From NCBI GenBank assembly GCA_024682655.1, contig JAIKYZ010000125.1, positions 1 to 40,606 on the forward strand: a stretch of 40,606 nt of DNA, in the 5' to 3' direction. The number at the start of each line of letters is the position of its first letter. Position 1 is the first letter of the stretch. This document shows positions 18,348 through 27,623 of this stretch, piece by piece. Under the pieces are notes generated by a model. It did no database searches, was not told the origin of the DNA, and saw only the letters and a program-made list of their open reading frames with translations. A program made the translations under genes and the position numbers. This DNA is from Treponema sp. GTDB lineage: Bacteria > Spirochaetota > Spirochaetia > Treponematales > Treponemataceae.

Positions 18348-19210
18348 TTCATATTGTCTAAAGAAGAGTCTATCCATTTTTTAGCTAAAATTGGATAGTC
18401 TTTTTCTATCTGTACAAAAGTTTTTACGGCTTCTTCGTAATCGCCCGAAAAATACTGGGCTTGGCCAATGTAAAAATAAGCTCTCTTTCTTGTAACTTCT
18501 TTTATATTTGTTCTTACCAGTCTTTTAAGCATCAAAAGAGAATCTTTATAATTCTTTTTTACAAAATAAGTTTTAAGAATATCAAATAAAAGATAATCAT
18601 CACCCGCATCTGGAGAAACTAAATCTTCTTCAAAATAATATGGTTCTAAGATTTTACTTTGATTTTTAGAAGTGGAAGAAAGTTTTTTAGTAATATCAAG
18701 AGTTTCTTCTGAAATTATTTCTTCTTCGTTTAAACCTTCTATGTAATCAATATAGGGTAGAGGTTTTTCTCTTAAAGAACCTTCCGGATATAATTTTTCT
18801 TTCTGGGCTTTTTGACTCTTACTTTCTTTTTTAGAATAGTTAAGATGAACGCCAATACTCAAAGAATTTATGGTTGGTAAAATAAGGTCATTAATCTTAT
18901 CGGTTTTTGTAATTACGGCGTAAAAGTAATCTTTATAATCTTTTACACTATCTGTGTAACTTGTTGAGTAGGCTGGTAATTCTGCAATCAAAGTGGCATC
19001 GGCTAGTTCCTGACTTTTAGTGATTGGTTTTGTAGAACGGTAAAGGAGATAGGAAGTAATTTCTTCATCGGGATTCTGGGGATTTGTCCAAATTATATTT
19101 ATTTTAGTTCCTTTTCCGGCAATAGCCTGAATGTCTTTTACAAGAGGTTTTTCTGCAAAAATATTAAAGGAAAGCAGAAATAAAAGAGTGCAAAGTAATG
19201 TTTTCTTCAT
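18344..19210 (-). CDS. Exported FN3-like protein with C-terminal TPR-like helices
   Basis: 288 residues, product not recognised. A signal peptide (1-19, LLCTLLFLLSFNIFA) is followed by a fibronectin type III-like domain (20-120: INIIWTNPQNPDEEITSYLLYRS in family style, then SYTDSVKDYKDYFYAVITKT). A charged Glu/Lys/Ser linker covers 130-200. The last 85 residues are helical, of TPR type (YFYIGQAQYFSGDYEEAVKTF). It is probably periplasmic. The ATG has no Shine-Dalgarno and lies 7 bases from a good -10 box, so the mRNA may be leaderless. The stop codon overlaps that of the opposing TPR gene. Confidence 0.65.
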   Translation of the reverse strand: MKKTLLCTLLFLLSFNIFAEKPLVKDIQAIAGKGTKINIIWTNPQNPDEEITSYLLYRSTKPITKSQELADATLIAELPAYSTSYTDSVKDYKDYFYAVITKTDKINDLILPTINSLSIGVHLNYSKKESKSQKAQKEKLYPEGSLREKPLPYIDYIEGLNEEEIISEETLDITKKLSSTSKNQSKILEPYYFEEDLVSPDAGDDYLLFDILKTYFVKKNYKDSLLMLKRLVRTNIKEVTRKRAYFYIGQAQYFSGDYEEAVKTFVQIEKDYPILAKKWIDSSLDNMN

Positions 19211-19217
19211 ATATTAA

Positions 19218-19246
19218 ATAATAACTGTAGAATTTTATAAAATCAA
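19218..19246 (-). promoter_or_regulatory. Candidate promoter of the FN3-like gene (leaderless geometry)
   Basis: On the minus strand: TTGATT (19246-19241), 17 bp, TATTAT (19223-19218). Seven bases then lead to the ATG, so transcription would start at or next to the start codon. Confidence 0.55.
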
Positions 19247-19260
19247 GAGAAGTAAAAACA

Positions 19261-19289
19261 TTGTAACTTCACTTAAATTTTGTTATTTT
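19261..19289 (+). promoter_or_regulatory. Candidate promoter of prfB (leaderless geometry)
   Basis: TTGTAA (19261-19266), 17 bp, TATTTT (19284-19289) with an extended TG. Only 6 bases separate the -10 box from the ATG at 19296, and there is no Shine-Dalgarno. Confidence 0.5.
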
Positions 19290-19295
19290 TATTAT

Positions 19296-20430
19296 ATGTT
19301 AGAAGAAATAAAAGCACCTATCGAAGAATTAAAAGAAGAAATCCAAAATGTTTGGGGGCGTCTTTGACTCGGACGCAATCGATAAATCAATAAAAGAAAA
19401 AGAAACTTTAACTCAGGCTTCAAATTTCTGGGATAATCATGAAGAAGCCGAAAAAGTAATGTCTCAAATCCGAAAACTCAAAAACAGAGTTGAGCCTTGG
19501 CGTGAAATTTTAAAAGAATTTGACGACCTCGAAACCATGTATGATCTTGCCGAAGAGTCAAAAGATTCTGCAGATGAAGAAGAAGTAAGAAATATGTATT
19601 CTGCTCTTAAGGAAAAATTTGATAAACAGAATATTTTAAATCTTCTTTCCGGCGAAGTAGATCAAAACAATGCTTTTTTAACAGTACATTCTGGAGCAGG
19701 TGGAACTGAAGCCTGTGACTGGGCTTATATGCTTAGCCGAATGTATTTAAGATGGGCCGAAAGACATGGATTTAAAACTGAAATTGTAGATCAGTTAGAA
19801 GCAGAAGGCGGAATTAAATCAATTACCATTCAGATTATTGGTGATTATGTTTATGGTTATCTAAAAGGGGAAGGTGGCATTCACAGACTTGTAAGAATCA
19901 GCCCTTTTGATGCAAATGCCAGACGTCATACAAGTTTTGCTTCTGTTTATGTTTATCCTGTTCTGGATGATACAATTACTGTTGATATCAAACCTGAAGA
20001 CCTTAGAGTTGATACTTATAGAGCCGGTGGAAAAGGTGGTCAGCACGTAAATAAAACCGATTCTGCCGTAAGATTTACCCATATTCCTACTGGTATTGTT
20101 GTTGCCTGTCAGACCGAAAGAAGTCAGATAATGAACCGCCAGATTTGTATGAATATGCTTAAAGCCCGCTTGTATGAATATTACAGGGAAGAAAAAGAAA
20201 AGGAAAATTCAAAATTTGCTGCCGAAAAAAAAGATATTTCCTTTGGAAGTCAGATTCGTTCCTATGTTTTCTGTCCTTATACAATGGTAAAAGACCACAG
20301 AACTAAATTTAATGTAGGAAATATTCAAGGTGTAATGGATGGCGATCTTGATGAATTTATGAACGCCTATCTTATCGCAAAGTGGAAGGGCCTGCCTTTA
20401 GATTCTTCTTCGGATGAGGATGATGAATAA
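19296..20430 (+). CDS. prfB: Peptide chain release factor 2 (programmed +1 frameshift)
   Basis: A 377-residue protein read from two frames: codons 1-23 from ATG 19296, then a +1 slip at the in-frame TGA (19365-19367), and reading resumes at GAC 19366. The joined sequence VWGRL-DSDAIDKS matches RF2 proteins. RF2 frees the finished chain at UGA and UAA. The stop-codon-recognition tripeptide SPF is at about 202-204 and the catalytic GGQ at 247-249 (AGGKGGQHVNKTDSAVR), almost the E. coli positions. An annotation starting at the ATG of 19348 in the second frame would miss the true N-terminus. It heads a run of eleven same-strand genes. Confidence 0.96.
19354..19368 (+). promoter_or_regulatory. RF2 programmed +1 frameshift site
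   Basis: GGGGGCGTCTTTGAC: an internal Shine-Dalgarno-like GGGGG (19354-19358), the slippery CTT, then TGA-C. The spacing equals that of the E. coli prfB site. Low RF2 slows termination at UGA, which favours slippage and restores RF2. Confidence 0.95.
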
Positions 20431-22219
20431 AAAGTTTATTTTAGGATTTACAGTTTTACTTCTCATTAATACATTTGCCTTTTGTGACGACTGGGTTATT
20501 GCGGCTGAAAAATTTACCTATAGCCGGGGACAGAAAAAAAATGCAATCACAGAAGCAAGTGCCGAGTCCCTGCCTTCTCAAATCCTGGATAAACTTGGAA
20601 ATACCCTGGTCCGTTCTATTTTACCCGATGAAGTTTTAGAAAGAAAAAGATACGACCTTAGAACAGAAAGACTTTCTTTGTATTTGCAGTTATCAAGTGA
20701 ATATAAAAAAAGAGATGCAATTTTCTTAAATAATTATTCAAAAAGAGAATTAAAAAGTAAGTTAGCCGAAAAAGATAAAGACATAAAAGAAATAGAAGAA
20801 AAAATTGAAGAAAACCTTAAAACTCTAAAAGAGGCAGAAGAAAAGGCCCAGATAAATAATCAAAAACTGGAAAACTTAAAACCTTCAAAAAAAGAAACTG
20901 GAGAATTAGATAAATATTCAGCCCTTTTTAAAAATCTTATTTCAAATGACCAGGATATTATCTCTGTAGAAAATATTGTTTTGTACAAAAACGATAATAC
21001 AAGTCTTTTTTCTGCAAGTCCAAAAGCCAAAAAAGAAGGCTATTCAAGTTATTTATTTGAAAGTGAAATTAAGGCCGCAAAGATTAATACCCTCTTAACC
21101 GGTGTAATTACTTCCTACGGGGATTATACTTCGGTAACCCTTTCTGCTTATTCTTACCCTGGAGGAAAACTTATTGCCTCTGTAACCGATATTGGTTCTT
21201 TGCAGGATATGGATCATTTAACTTCCAATATTGCCCGGCAGCTGGTTCCTTTGATTACAAATTCAATGCCGGTAAAAATTAATTTTTCTATTGAACCAAA
21301 AGAAGCTGCGGTTGAACTTTATATTGATGATATGAGACAGATTTCTATTCCTGAAAATTTTATTATGGATTCGGGAATTCATAATCTTCAGTTTGTTGCA
21401 AAGGGCTATGAAAGTCTTTCGGTTGATTATTTCTTTGATGGAAATAAAAATTATTCTATTGAAGTTACCTTAAATCCACTCTACGACGGTTATGTTCAAC
21501 TGGGCCTTATAAAAGCTATACCAGGACTTTTTTATGCCGATGGAATTTTAGCCCAGCAGATTGATTCAAGAAAATCCAAAATCAAGGTAAATGGAAAAGC
21601 CATAATGGGAGAATTTATTTCCCAGGATGGACTAACTGATTTTTATTATATTCCAGAAAAACTCAGCCTGGACGGTAAAAATCTTGTATTTAAGGCAAAA
21701 CCAAAAGACAGAAATGAATATATTGATAAAAGACGTAAATGGATGTACGGAGCTTATTCTGCTCTTATAGTTTCCCTTATGCCTTCTTTTTATACTTACG
21801 GAAATTATTACAATACAGCCGCCTTATATAATGATGATAATTTTTCAACAGAAGAAAATTATTATACGGCAAAAAAATGGGAAAAGGCCTATAAGATTTC
21901 CTCCAGAATCTCAGTAGCCTGTGGTGCCTTTTTTCTTTATGAAATGGTCAGATATTTTCTTGCGGCAGATTCAGTTCTTCCAGGACAGGTAAAAGTTTCT
22001 AACAAAAAAAATAATTATATATTTGAAGAAGATTTCCCTATTGAAATTCCAGGCACTTATGATATTTATAATCAAGAAAATGTAGATTCTTCTCAAGAAG
22101 AAATTCCCGGTCAAAAGCCGGAAGAAAATCAAGAAATTATAGATAAGACTGAAAATATAGAAAATTCTGAGCCGAATTCTGAAATTCAGCAGAAAAGTTC
22201 AGAAAAAGTAGAAAATTAA
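20414..22219 (+). CDS. Exported/membrane protein with coiled coil and PEGA-like domain
   Basis: 601 residues, product not recognised beyond domains. A signal peptide (about 1-25, FTVLLLINTFAFCDD) precedes a conserved segment (26-110), a coiled coil (about 112-155, KDKDIKEIEEKIEENLKTL), and an alpha/beta domain to about 285. A PEGA-like beta domain (288-345, VKINFSIEPKEAAVELYIDD) follows. Two hydrophobic segments near 445-465 and 490-515 could be membrane anchors, and an acidic Glu/Gln/Asn-rich tail ends the protein. It overlaps prfB by 17 bases. Three in-frame ATGs (20414, 20420, 20423) make the exact start uncertain. Probably an envelope protein; no enzyme motif is seen. Confidence 0.65.
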   Translation: MRMMNKKFILGFTVLLLINTFAFCDDWVIAAEKFTYSRGQKKNAITEASAESLPSQILDKLGNTLVRSILPDEVLERKRYDLRTERLSLYLQLSSEYKKRDAIFLNNYSKRELKSKLAEKDKDIKEIEEKIEENLKTLKEAEEKAQINNQKLENLKPSKKETGELDKYSALFKNLISNDQDIISVENIVLYKNDNTSLFSASPKAKKEGYSSYLFESEIKAAKINTLLTGVITSYGDYTSVTLSAYSYPGGKLIASVTDIGSLQDMDHLTSNIARQLVPLITNSMPVKINFSIEPKEAAVELYIDDMRQISIPENFIMDSGIHNLQFVAKGYESLSVDYFFDGNKNYSIEVTLNPLYDGYVQLGLIKAIPGLFYADGILAQQIDSRKSKIKVNGKAIMGEFISQDGLTDFYYIPEKLSLDGKNLVFKAKPKDRNEYIDKRRKWMYGAYSALIVSLMPSFYTYGNYYNTAALYNDDNFSTEENYYTAKKWEKAYKISSRISVACGAFFLYEMVRYFLAADSVLPGQVKVSNKKNNYIFEEDFPIEIPGTYDIYNQENVDSSQEEIPGQKPEENQEIIDKTENIENSEPNSEIQQKSSEKVEN

Positions 22220-22234
22220 TTAAGAGGATATGGC

Positions 22235-23107
22235 ATGAAAAGTTCTTTTGGCGAAAAATTAAAGAATCTATTTAAAAACACAAAAAAAATTAATGAAGAT
22301 TTTTATGATCAGCTTACAGATATGCTGGTTGAAGGTGATATAGGAGCAAAAACTGCTTATCTTATTGTAGATGAGTTAAGTCAGATTTGTCAGGAAAAGA
22401 AAATTACTGACCAGGAAAAAATCCTTGAAGAATTAAAAAATCTACTTTTAAAAAATGTTAAATCAGTAAATCTTGCTCCAGAAAAAGACAAGGTAAATGT
22501 CTGGATGATACTTGGGGTTAATGGGGTAGGAAAAACAACCAGTGTTGCCAAAATGGGCAATTATTTTAAGAACCAGGGAATAGACAATATTGTTCTTGCC
22601 AGTGCAGATACTTTCAGGGCTGCCGCAATTGAACAGTTAGATATGCATGGAAAAAAATTAAATATCCGTGTTGTTAGTCATCAGCATGGTTCTGATCCTG
22701 CCGCCGTAGTTTATGATGCCGCAGAAGCAGTAAGGGCAAAGGGACCGGGCCTTGTTTTAGCCGATACAGCCGGACGTTTGCACAATAAAGAAAATCTTGT
22801 GAGGGAACTTCAGAAGATTGATAAAATCTGTGCCTCAAAAGCAGATGAAAACTGTTATAAAAAAATTATAGTAATTGATGCTACTACAGGTCAAAATGGA
22901 CTTCGTCAGGCAGAGGTTTTTAACGAAGCTGTTGGACTTGATGCAATCATTCTTACAAAATACGATTCTACTGCAAAGGGTGGAATTGCAATTTCAATTG
23001 GAAAAGAATTAAATCTTCCTGTTGCCTTTGTTTGTACTGGCGAAAAATATCCAGATATTTCGGTATTTGATGAAGAAACTTATATCAGGGAATTTTTATC
23101 TTTCTAG
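22235..23107 (+). CDS. ftsY: Signal recognition particle receptor FtsY
   Basis: 290 residues: essentially the NG domain without the acidic A domain of E. coli FtsY. Residues 1-80 form the N helical bundle. The GTPase motifs are complete: GVNGVGKTT (G1, about 94-102), DTFRAAAIEQL, DTAGR (G3), TKYD (G4) and GEKYPD near the end. FtsY receives ribosome-SRP complexes at the inner membrane and delivers them to SecYEG. AGAGGAT precedes the ATG. It sits between two exported-protein genes, a setting that fits membrane targeting. Confidence 0.96.
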   Translation: MKSSFGEKLKNLFKNTKKINEDFYDQLTDMLVEGDIGAKTAYLIVDELSQICQEKKITDQEKILEELKNLLLKNVKSVNLAPEKDKVNVWMILGVNGVGKTTSVAKMGNYFKNQGIDNIVLASADTFRAAAIEQLDMHGKKLNIRVVSHQHGSDPAAVVYDAAEAVRAKGPGLVLADTAGRLHNKENLVRELQKIDKICASKADENCYKKIIVIDATTGQNGLRQAEVFNEAVGLDAIILTKYDSTAKGGIAISIGKELNLPVAFVCTGEKYPDISVFDEETYIREFLSF

Positions 23108-23140
23108 TTTAGATTTTGATTAAATAATTCAGGTAATTAA

Positions 23141-24295
23141 TTGGTTTTTAGTGGATTTAGACGACATATAAAATTATTTTTCTCTTGTTTATTATTTACC
23201 GGCATTTTTATGTCTAATCTTTTTGCCGCTGGAAATTATACTTTTGAGTTAATTAGATTTTCTTTAACCGGCGATTATGATAAAAATCTTCTTAATATTG
23301 ATGAAAGCCAATTAAAAGTTCCTCATGAATTGGTAGATCTCTTTACCCGAAACTTTATAGATTTTGAAAATCATCAAATTAAATCTTACATGCAGGTCTT
23401 TTTTCCTGAAGAAGATTTTGTATTAGGCCTTTCCGGTTTTTATCTTCCCGAAACAGATAGCGGGGATTGGATTGATCAGTTAATTTTTGATTCTGAAGAA
23501 GAAAGAATTGCCGGAGAAATTGAAGCTTTGGATCAGGAAAATACTCTTTTAAATCAGGAAATTGAATCTGCAATTTCAAGAAATGGAGAGGAAATTATTA
23601 CCTTAAGAGAAGATAATTCCCTTTCTCTTATGACTTTTGATGACGAAATCTTTATGCCAGGTAAAGAAGGCCATTATTTTGTGATTATTACTTCCAGTAA
23701 GGATTCTACCTGCCGGGATTTTTATGATAAAGAATACCGCCTTATAAAAAAAGAATACTGGCTTATAACAGATCCCAAGAATTCAAAAATTACTAAAGAG
23801 GAAGATTATCAATATAAAGAAAGCTCTTTTAAACCCTTTCAAAAATCAGTTAAAACTCAAGATTCCAGAGAAATTGATTTATATAATGACAGTGGTTTAA
23901 TAAAGGAAAAATCAGTATATAGTATTTATGAAGAAAAGGAATATTTGGCCGAGAAATCTTCCTGGACCTATAATTCAGAAAATCAAGTTTTGGAAAATAT
24001 AAAAATCACAAATACTTATGATGAAACTTTCCAGAATAAGACAGACACTTTTGAGCAAAAATATTTATTCAGCTATAAAAAGGGCAAAGATATTCCTCCT
24101 GACCAGGAATATTACGAAGATAAGGTTTTAAAATTAAAAAGTAATTATAGTGATATTGTTGGCAAGTATAGTTCTACAATTTATTTTGATGATAATTTTA
24201 GTGTAACGACTTATTATGAGAATAATGTTAAGATAAAAGAAGTTTATAAAAGTGACAATAAAGTCTGGAGAATTAAAAATTATGAAAAAAAATAA
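23141..24295 (+). CDS. Exported protein of unknown function
   Basis: 384 residues from a TTG at 23141, chosen because AGGT lies 7 bases upstream and the reading gives a proper signal peptide (HIKLFFSCLLFTGIFMSNLFA). The mature part is rich in Asp, Glu, Lys and Tyr. Residues 230-384 hold repeated beta-strand phrases ending in Y-x-Y or Y-N-S (SWTYNSENQVLENIKITNTY; LFSYKKGKD; TYYENNVKIKEVYKSDNK), which recall MORN- or RHS-like beta hairpins without matching either. It ends 14 bases inside the lolC/E gene. I do not recognise the family; a periplasmic or outer-membrane-associated role is plausible. Confidence 0.55.
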   Translation: MVFSGFRRHIKLFFSCLLFTGIFMSNLFAAGNYTFELIRFSLTGDYDKNLLNIDESQLKVPHELVDLFTRNFIDFENHQIKSYMQVFFPEEDFVLGLSGFYLPETDSGDWIDQLIFDSEEERIAGEIEALDQENTLLNQEIESAISRNGEEIITLREDNSLSLMTFDDEIFMPGKEGHYFVIITSSKDSTCRDFYDKEYRLIKKEYWLITDPKNSKITKEEDYQYKESSFKPFQKSVKTQDSREIDLYNDSGLIKEKSVYSIYEEKEYLAEKSSWTYNSENQVLENIKITNTYDETFQNKTDTFEQKYLFSYKKGKDIPPDQEYYEDKVLKLKSNYSDIVGKYSSTIYFDDNFSVTTYYENNVKIKEVYKSDNKVWRIKNYEKK

Positions 24296-25589
24296 AAACT
24301 TAATTTCTAGTTTAAGATGGATTATCAGTGTTTCCAGACGTTTTTCCCGTGTAGATAGAAAAGGCCGCTCTGCTGTAACTTCAACTCTTGCAACTTTAGG
24401 AATCTGTTTTGGCGTTATGACTTTGATTGTTGTAATGAGTGTTATGAACGGTTTTCAGATGAGTTTTATTGATTCTATTCTGGAAGTTTCTTCTTATCAT
24501 GCCAGAGTTCAAAATCTTGAAGAAGAAAAAATCCCTGTCTTTTTAGAATATTGTAAAAATAATAAGGATATCTCCTATGTTACAGATTTTTACGAAGCCC
24601 AGACTTTAATGACAGGTTACCGTGGACGAGAAAGTGCCGCTATAATCAGGGCTATAAATCCAGATGTTTATGATGAAGATCCAGGTTTTAGAAAAGAATT
24701 AAAACTTGTGAGTGGTTATTTTGATTTATCTGATGAAAATTCAATTGTTTTGGGAAGTGGTCTTGCAAGAAGTCTTGGTGCTTATATTGGAAGCAGTGTA
24801 AATCTTCTGGTTTTAAGCGGGGGTTCTGATGTAGATTTATTTTCCGGCGAAAGAAATTTTAAGGTAACTGGAGTTGTAAGCAGCGGTTACCAGGAAATTA
24901 ATTCATCTTTCTGTTTTGTAAATATTAAAGCCGCAAAATCTTATTTTGGAAAATCTGCTAAAAGAATATGGGGAATAAAATTAAAAGATTCCAACGATGA
25001 TTTGCACGCTGTTTCAATCTTGTCTAAACTTTTACCTCAAGCAAAGGTTTCTTCCTGGAGAGATTATAATAAAACCTTCTTTGGTGCTTTAAGAATAGAA
25101 AAAAATATGCTTTTACTGCTTGTTGCAATTATTTTTGTTGTAGTTGCAATTAATATTTACAATGGAATGAGAAAACTTGTCTTTGAAAGAAAGAGTGAGA
25201 TTGCAATTTTTTCTGCTCTGGGGGCAAGTGACAGGGAGATAAAATCAATTTTTATTGCAAAGGGGGCACTAAGTGGAATTATAGGTGCTTTCTTTGGAGT
25301 AATTCTTGGACTTTTGATTAGTATTAATACTGATTTTGTTTTTACAATGGCTTCTAAAATAATGTACGGTCTTCAGTATTTAGTAACTGCCATTTTTAAT
25401 CACGAAAATCTTTCTTACGTGAGTGAAAATTCAACTTACACTTTATATGCTTCAATTCCGGCTCGTATCTTCTTTAAGGAGGTATTTTTAATTTCTATTT
25501 TTGGAATTCTTTCTCCTTTATTTGCAAGTTGGGCCGCAAGTAAAAATGTCTTAAAATTAACCGTAGCGGAGGTTCTGCACAATGAGTAG
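24282..25589 (+). CDS. lolC: Lipoprotein-releasing ABC transporter permease LolC/LolE (first copy)
   Basis: 435 residues from ATG 24282, preferred over the upstream GTG at 24252 because of a GGAG 11 bases upstream. Family pattern: a first membrane segment (about 34-58, TLATLGICFGVMTLIVVMSV), a large periplasmic MacB-like domain (60-270), then the FtsX core with three segments (about 270-300, 315-345, 395-425), including RKLVFERKSEIAIFSALGA. LolCDE extracts mature lipoproteins from the inner membrane for delivery to the outer membrane. LolC and LolE cannot be told apart by eye. It overlaps lolD by 8 bases. Confidence 0.9.
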   Translation: MKKNKNLISSLRWIISVSRRFSRVDRKGRSAVTSTLATLGICFGVMTLIVVMSVMNGFQMSFIDSILEVSSYHARVQNLEEEKIPVFLEYCKNNKDISYVTDFYEAQTLMTGYRGRESAAIIRAINPDVYDEDPGFRKELKLVSGYFDLSDENSIVLGSGLARSLGAYIGSSVNLLVLSGGSDVDLFSGERNFKVTGVVSSGYQEINSSFCFVNIKAAKSYFGKSAKRIWGIKLKDSNDDLHAVSILSKLLPQAKVSSWRDYNKTFFGALRIEKNMLLLLVAIIFVVVAINIYNGMRKLVFERKSEIAIFSALGASDREIKSIFIAKGALSGIIGAFFGVILGLLISINTDFVFTMASKIMYGLQYLVTAIFNHENLSYVSENSTYTLYASIPARIFFKEVFLISIFGILSPLFASWAASKNVLKLTVAEVLHNE

Positions 25590-26283
25590 TATTGTTTCCA
25601 TCAAAAATCTGGAAAAAACTTATATAACAGATAGCGAAAAATTAACTGTCCTAAAAGATTTAAACCTTGAAGTAGAAGAAGGTAAAAAAATCGTAATTGT
25701 AGGCGAAAGTGGAAGTGGAAAAAGTACACTTTTAAATATACTTGGCGGAATCGATAATGTGACTAAGGGAAGTGTAATTGCAGGAAAGTGGAATCTTTCA
25801 CAACTCAAAGAAGCTGAACTTTCGGATTACAGATCTACTTATCTGGGGCTTATTTTTCAGTTCCATTATTTATTAAAAGATTTTACCGCCCTGGAAAATG
25901 TTTATATGCCCGCTTATATTGCAGGAATCCCTAAAAAAGAAGCAAAAGAAAGGGCCCAGCAGTTATTAAATGATGTAGGAATTATAGACAGAAAGGATCA
26001 TCTTCCATCTCAATTATCTGGCGGAGAAAGACAGAGAGTTGCCACTGCAAGAGCTTTAATAAACGATCCGACTTTAATATTGGCCGATGAACCTACAGGT
26101 AATCTTGATCCTGCTAATGCTTCTATGATTGGAGATTTATTATTTTCGATGGTAGAAAAATATAAGAAGACTTTATTTATGGTAACTCACGATTTACATT
26201 TAGCTGCAAAAGGTGATATTTGCTATAAAATCAAAGATGCTCAACTGGAAGAAGTTGATATGAAAAAGCAGGGTGAAAATTAA
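25582..26283 (+). CDS. lolD: Lipoprotein-releasing ABC transporter ATPase LolD
   Basis: 233 residues, the usual length. Walker A GESGSGKST (about 37-45), Q-loop (LIFQFHYLLKDFTALENV, typical of LolD/MacB), signature LSGGERQRVATARAL, Walker B LILADEPTGNLDP and switch histidine MVTHD are all present. It powers lipoprotein release with the two flanking permeases. GGAGG lies upstream, inside lolC. The stop overlaps the next ATG (TAATG). Confidence 0.95.
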   Translation: MSSIVSIKNLEKTYITDSEKLTVLKDLNLEVEEGKKIVIVGESGSGKSTLLNILGGIDNVTKGSVIAGKWNLSQLKEAELSDYRSTYLGLIFQFHYLLKDFTALENVYMPAYIAGIPKKEAKERAQQLLNDVGIIDRKDHLPSQLSGGERQRVATARALINDPTLILADEPTGNLDPANASMIGDLLFSMVEKYKKTLFMVTHDLHLAAKGDICYKIKDAQLEEVDMKKQGEN

Positions 26284-27614
26284 TGACATTTAAATCTTCT
26301 TTATTGTTTGCAAAAAGTTTAATTTTTCCAAAATCCGATAAAAAATCTTCAGCAAGAAGAAGTTTATTTGGCGCACTTTTTTGTATTGGTTTAAGTATTC
26401 TTCCTCTTGTTGTAGTTATTTCTATTACAAATGGAATGATTAGCGGAATGACTCAAAGAATTATAGGACTTTCTTCTAATCATCTTAATGCCTATGTTGC
26501 TTCTTCTATCCGTCAGGTAAAATCAGCCCAGGCTTTTAGAGATTATTCCCAGGAATTTTATGACGTGGACGGGGTCCTGGCCGTTTATCCTGAAGTTGGA
26601 ATATCTGCTCTGGCTGCGGGAAAAGACTATCGTACAGGTGTTCAACTTAGGGCCCTGGATCCAGATGTTTTTGAGAAAAATCATTATTTTAAGGATTTAT
26701 TTACTCTGGTAGATGGAGACCTAAATGATTTTATTAACACAAAGGAAAAAAAGGCTGTAATTGGTAAAAAGATGTCAGAAACCTTAAATTTACAGGTTGG
26801 CGATACCTTTAGAATTATTACTACAAGAAATATAAATGGAAAAATTGCTCCAAAATTAACTTCCTTTAAGGTTTCTGCCATTATTACTTCGGGTTACCAG
26901 GAATTGGATGAGTTTTGGATTTTTATTCCTCTTGATATTGCTTATTCCTCTCTTTCTCTTTCTTCTGCAACTTATAATGTAATGATAGAAACTCCAGATC
27001 CTCTTTCTACCGATTTAGTTAGAATTCAGAATGATTTAGCCGTTCAATTGGGCCGTTATGTAAATATTTACCGCTGGGATCAGGTTAATGCAGCTGAATT
27101 TGAAAACTTTTCTTCAACAAAAGTAATGCTGGTTTTTATTATGATGATGATTGTTCTTGTTGCAAGTATAAATATTGCTTCTGCAATTGTAATGCTTGTT
27201 ATGGAACGTAAAAAAGAAATTGCAATTTTAAAGAGTATAGGAGCTAGTCCTTCTGGAATTACAATTTCCTTTATTCTTGCCGGAATGTCTTGTGGTTTGG
27301 GAGGACTTTTTATTGGTATTCCAATTGGACTTTTACTTGCTGTAAATGCAAATCAACTGGTTTTGGCACTGGAAAAACTTGTAAATTACTTTGCAAAAAT
27401 TGCCTATTTGTTCAAAGGGGTTCCTTTAAGCGAAGTACAACAAATTCATCTGATGGATCCTGCTTATTATTTGCAAAATATTCCAATTGATGTTCCTTTT
27501 AATCAGATATTTTTGATTGCTGTTTCTACAATTATTCTTTCTTTCCTGGTTGCCCTTATTCCTTCAATTAAGGCTGGAAAAGAAAAACCTCTTGATATTT
27601 TAAGAAAAAATTAA
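26283..27614 (+). CDS. lolE: Lipoprotein-releasing ABC transporter permease LolC/LolE (second copy)
   Basis: 443 residues with the LolC/E layout: a first membrane segment (about 28-50, SLFGALFCIGLSILPLVVVI), a periplasmic domain (55-275), then FtsX-type segments including MIVLVASINIASAIVMLV and VMERKKEIAILKSIGASPSG. It is clearly divergent from the first permease, as expected for a LolC/LolE heterodimer. It overlaps lolD by one base and precedes mcsA by 9 bases. Which of the two is LolC is not decided. Confidence 0.9.
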   Translation: MTFKSSLLFAKSLIFPKSDKKSSARRSLFGALFCIGLSILPLVVVISITNGMISGMTQRIIGLSSNHLNAYVASSIRQVKSAQAFRDYSQEFYDVDGVLAVYPEVGISALAAGKDYRTGVQLRALDPDVFEKNHYFKDLFTLVDGDLNDFINTKEKKAVIGKKMSETLNLQVGDTFRIITTRNINGKIAPKLTSFKVSAIITSGYQELDEFWIFIPLDIAYSSLSLSSATYNVMIETPDPLSTDLVRIQNDLAVQLGRYVNIYRWDQVNAAEFENFSSTKVMLVFIMMMIVLVASINIASAIVMLVMERKKEIAILKSIGASPSGITISFILAGMSCGLGGLFIGIPIGLLLAVNANQLVLALEKLVNYFAKIAYLFKGVPLSEVQQIHLMDPAYYLQNIPIDVPFNQIFLIAVSTIILSFLVALIPSIKAGKEKPLDILRKN

Positions 27615-27623
27615 GGCTGTTAG

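Noticed and set aside
24252..24281. GTG start 10 codons upstream for the first Lol permease
   Set aside because: The extra residues do not match the family start, and ATG 24282 has a GGAG at a suitable distance.
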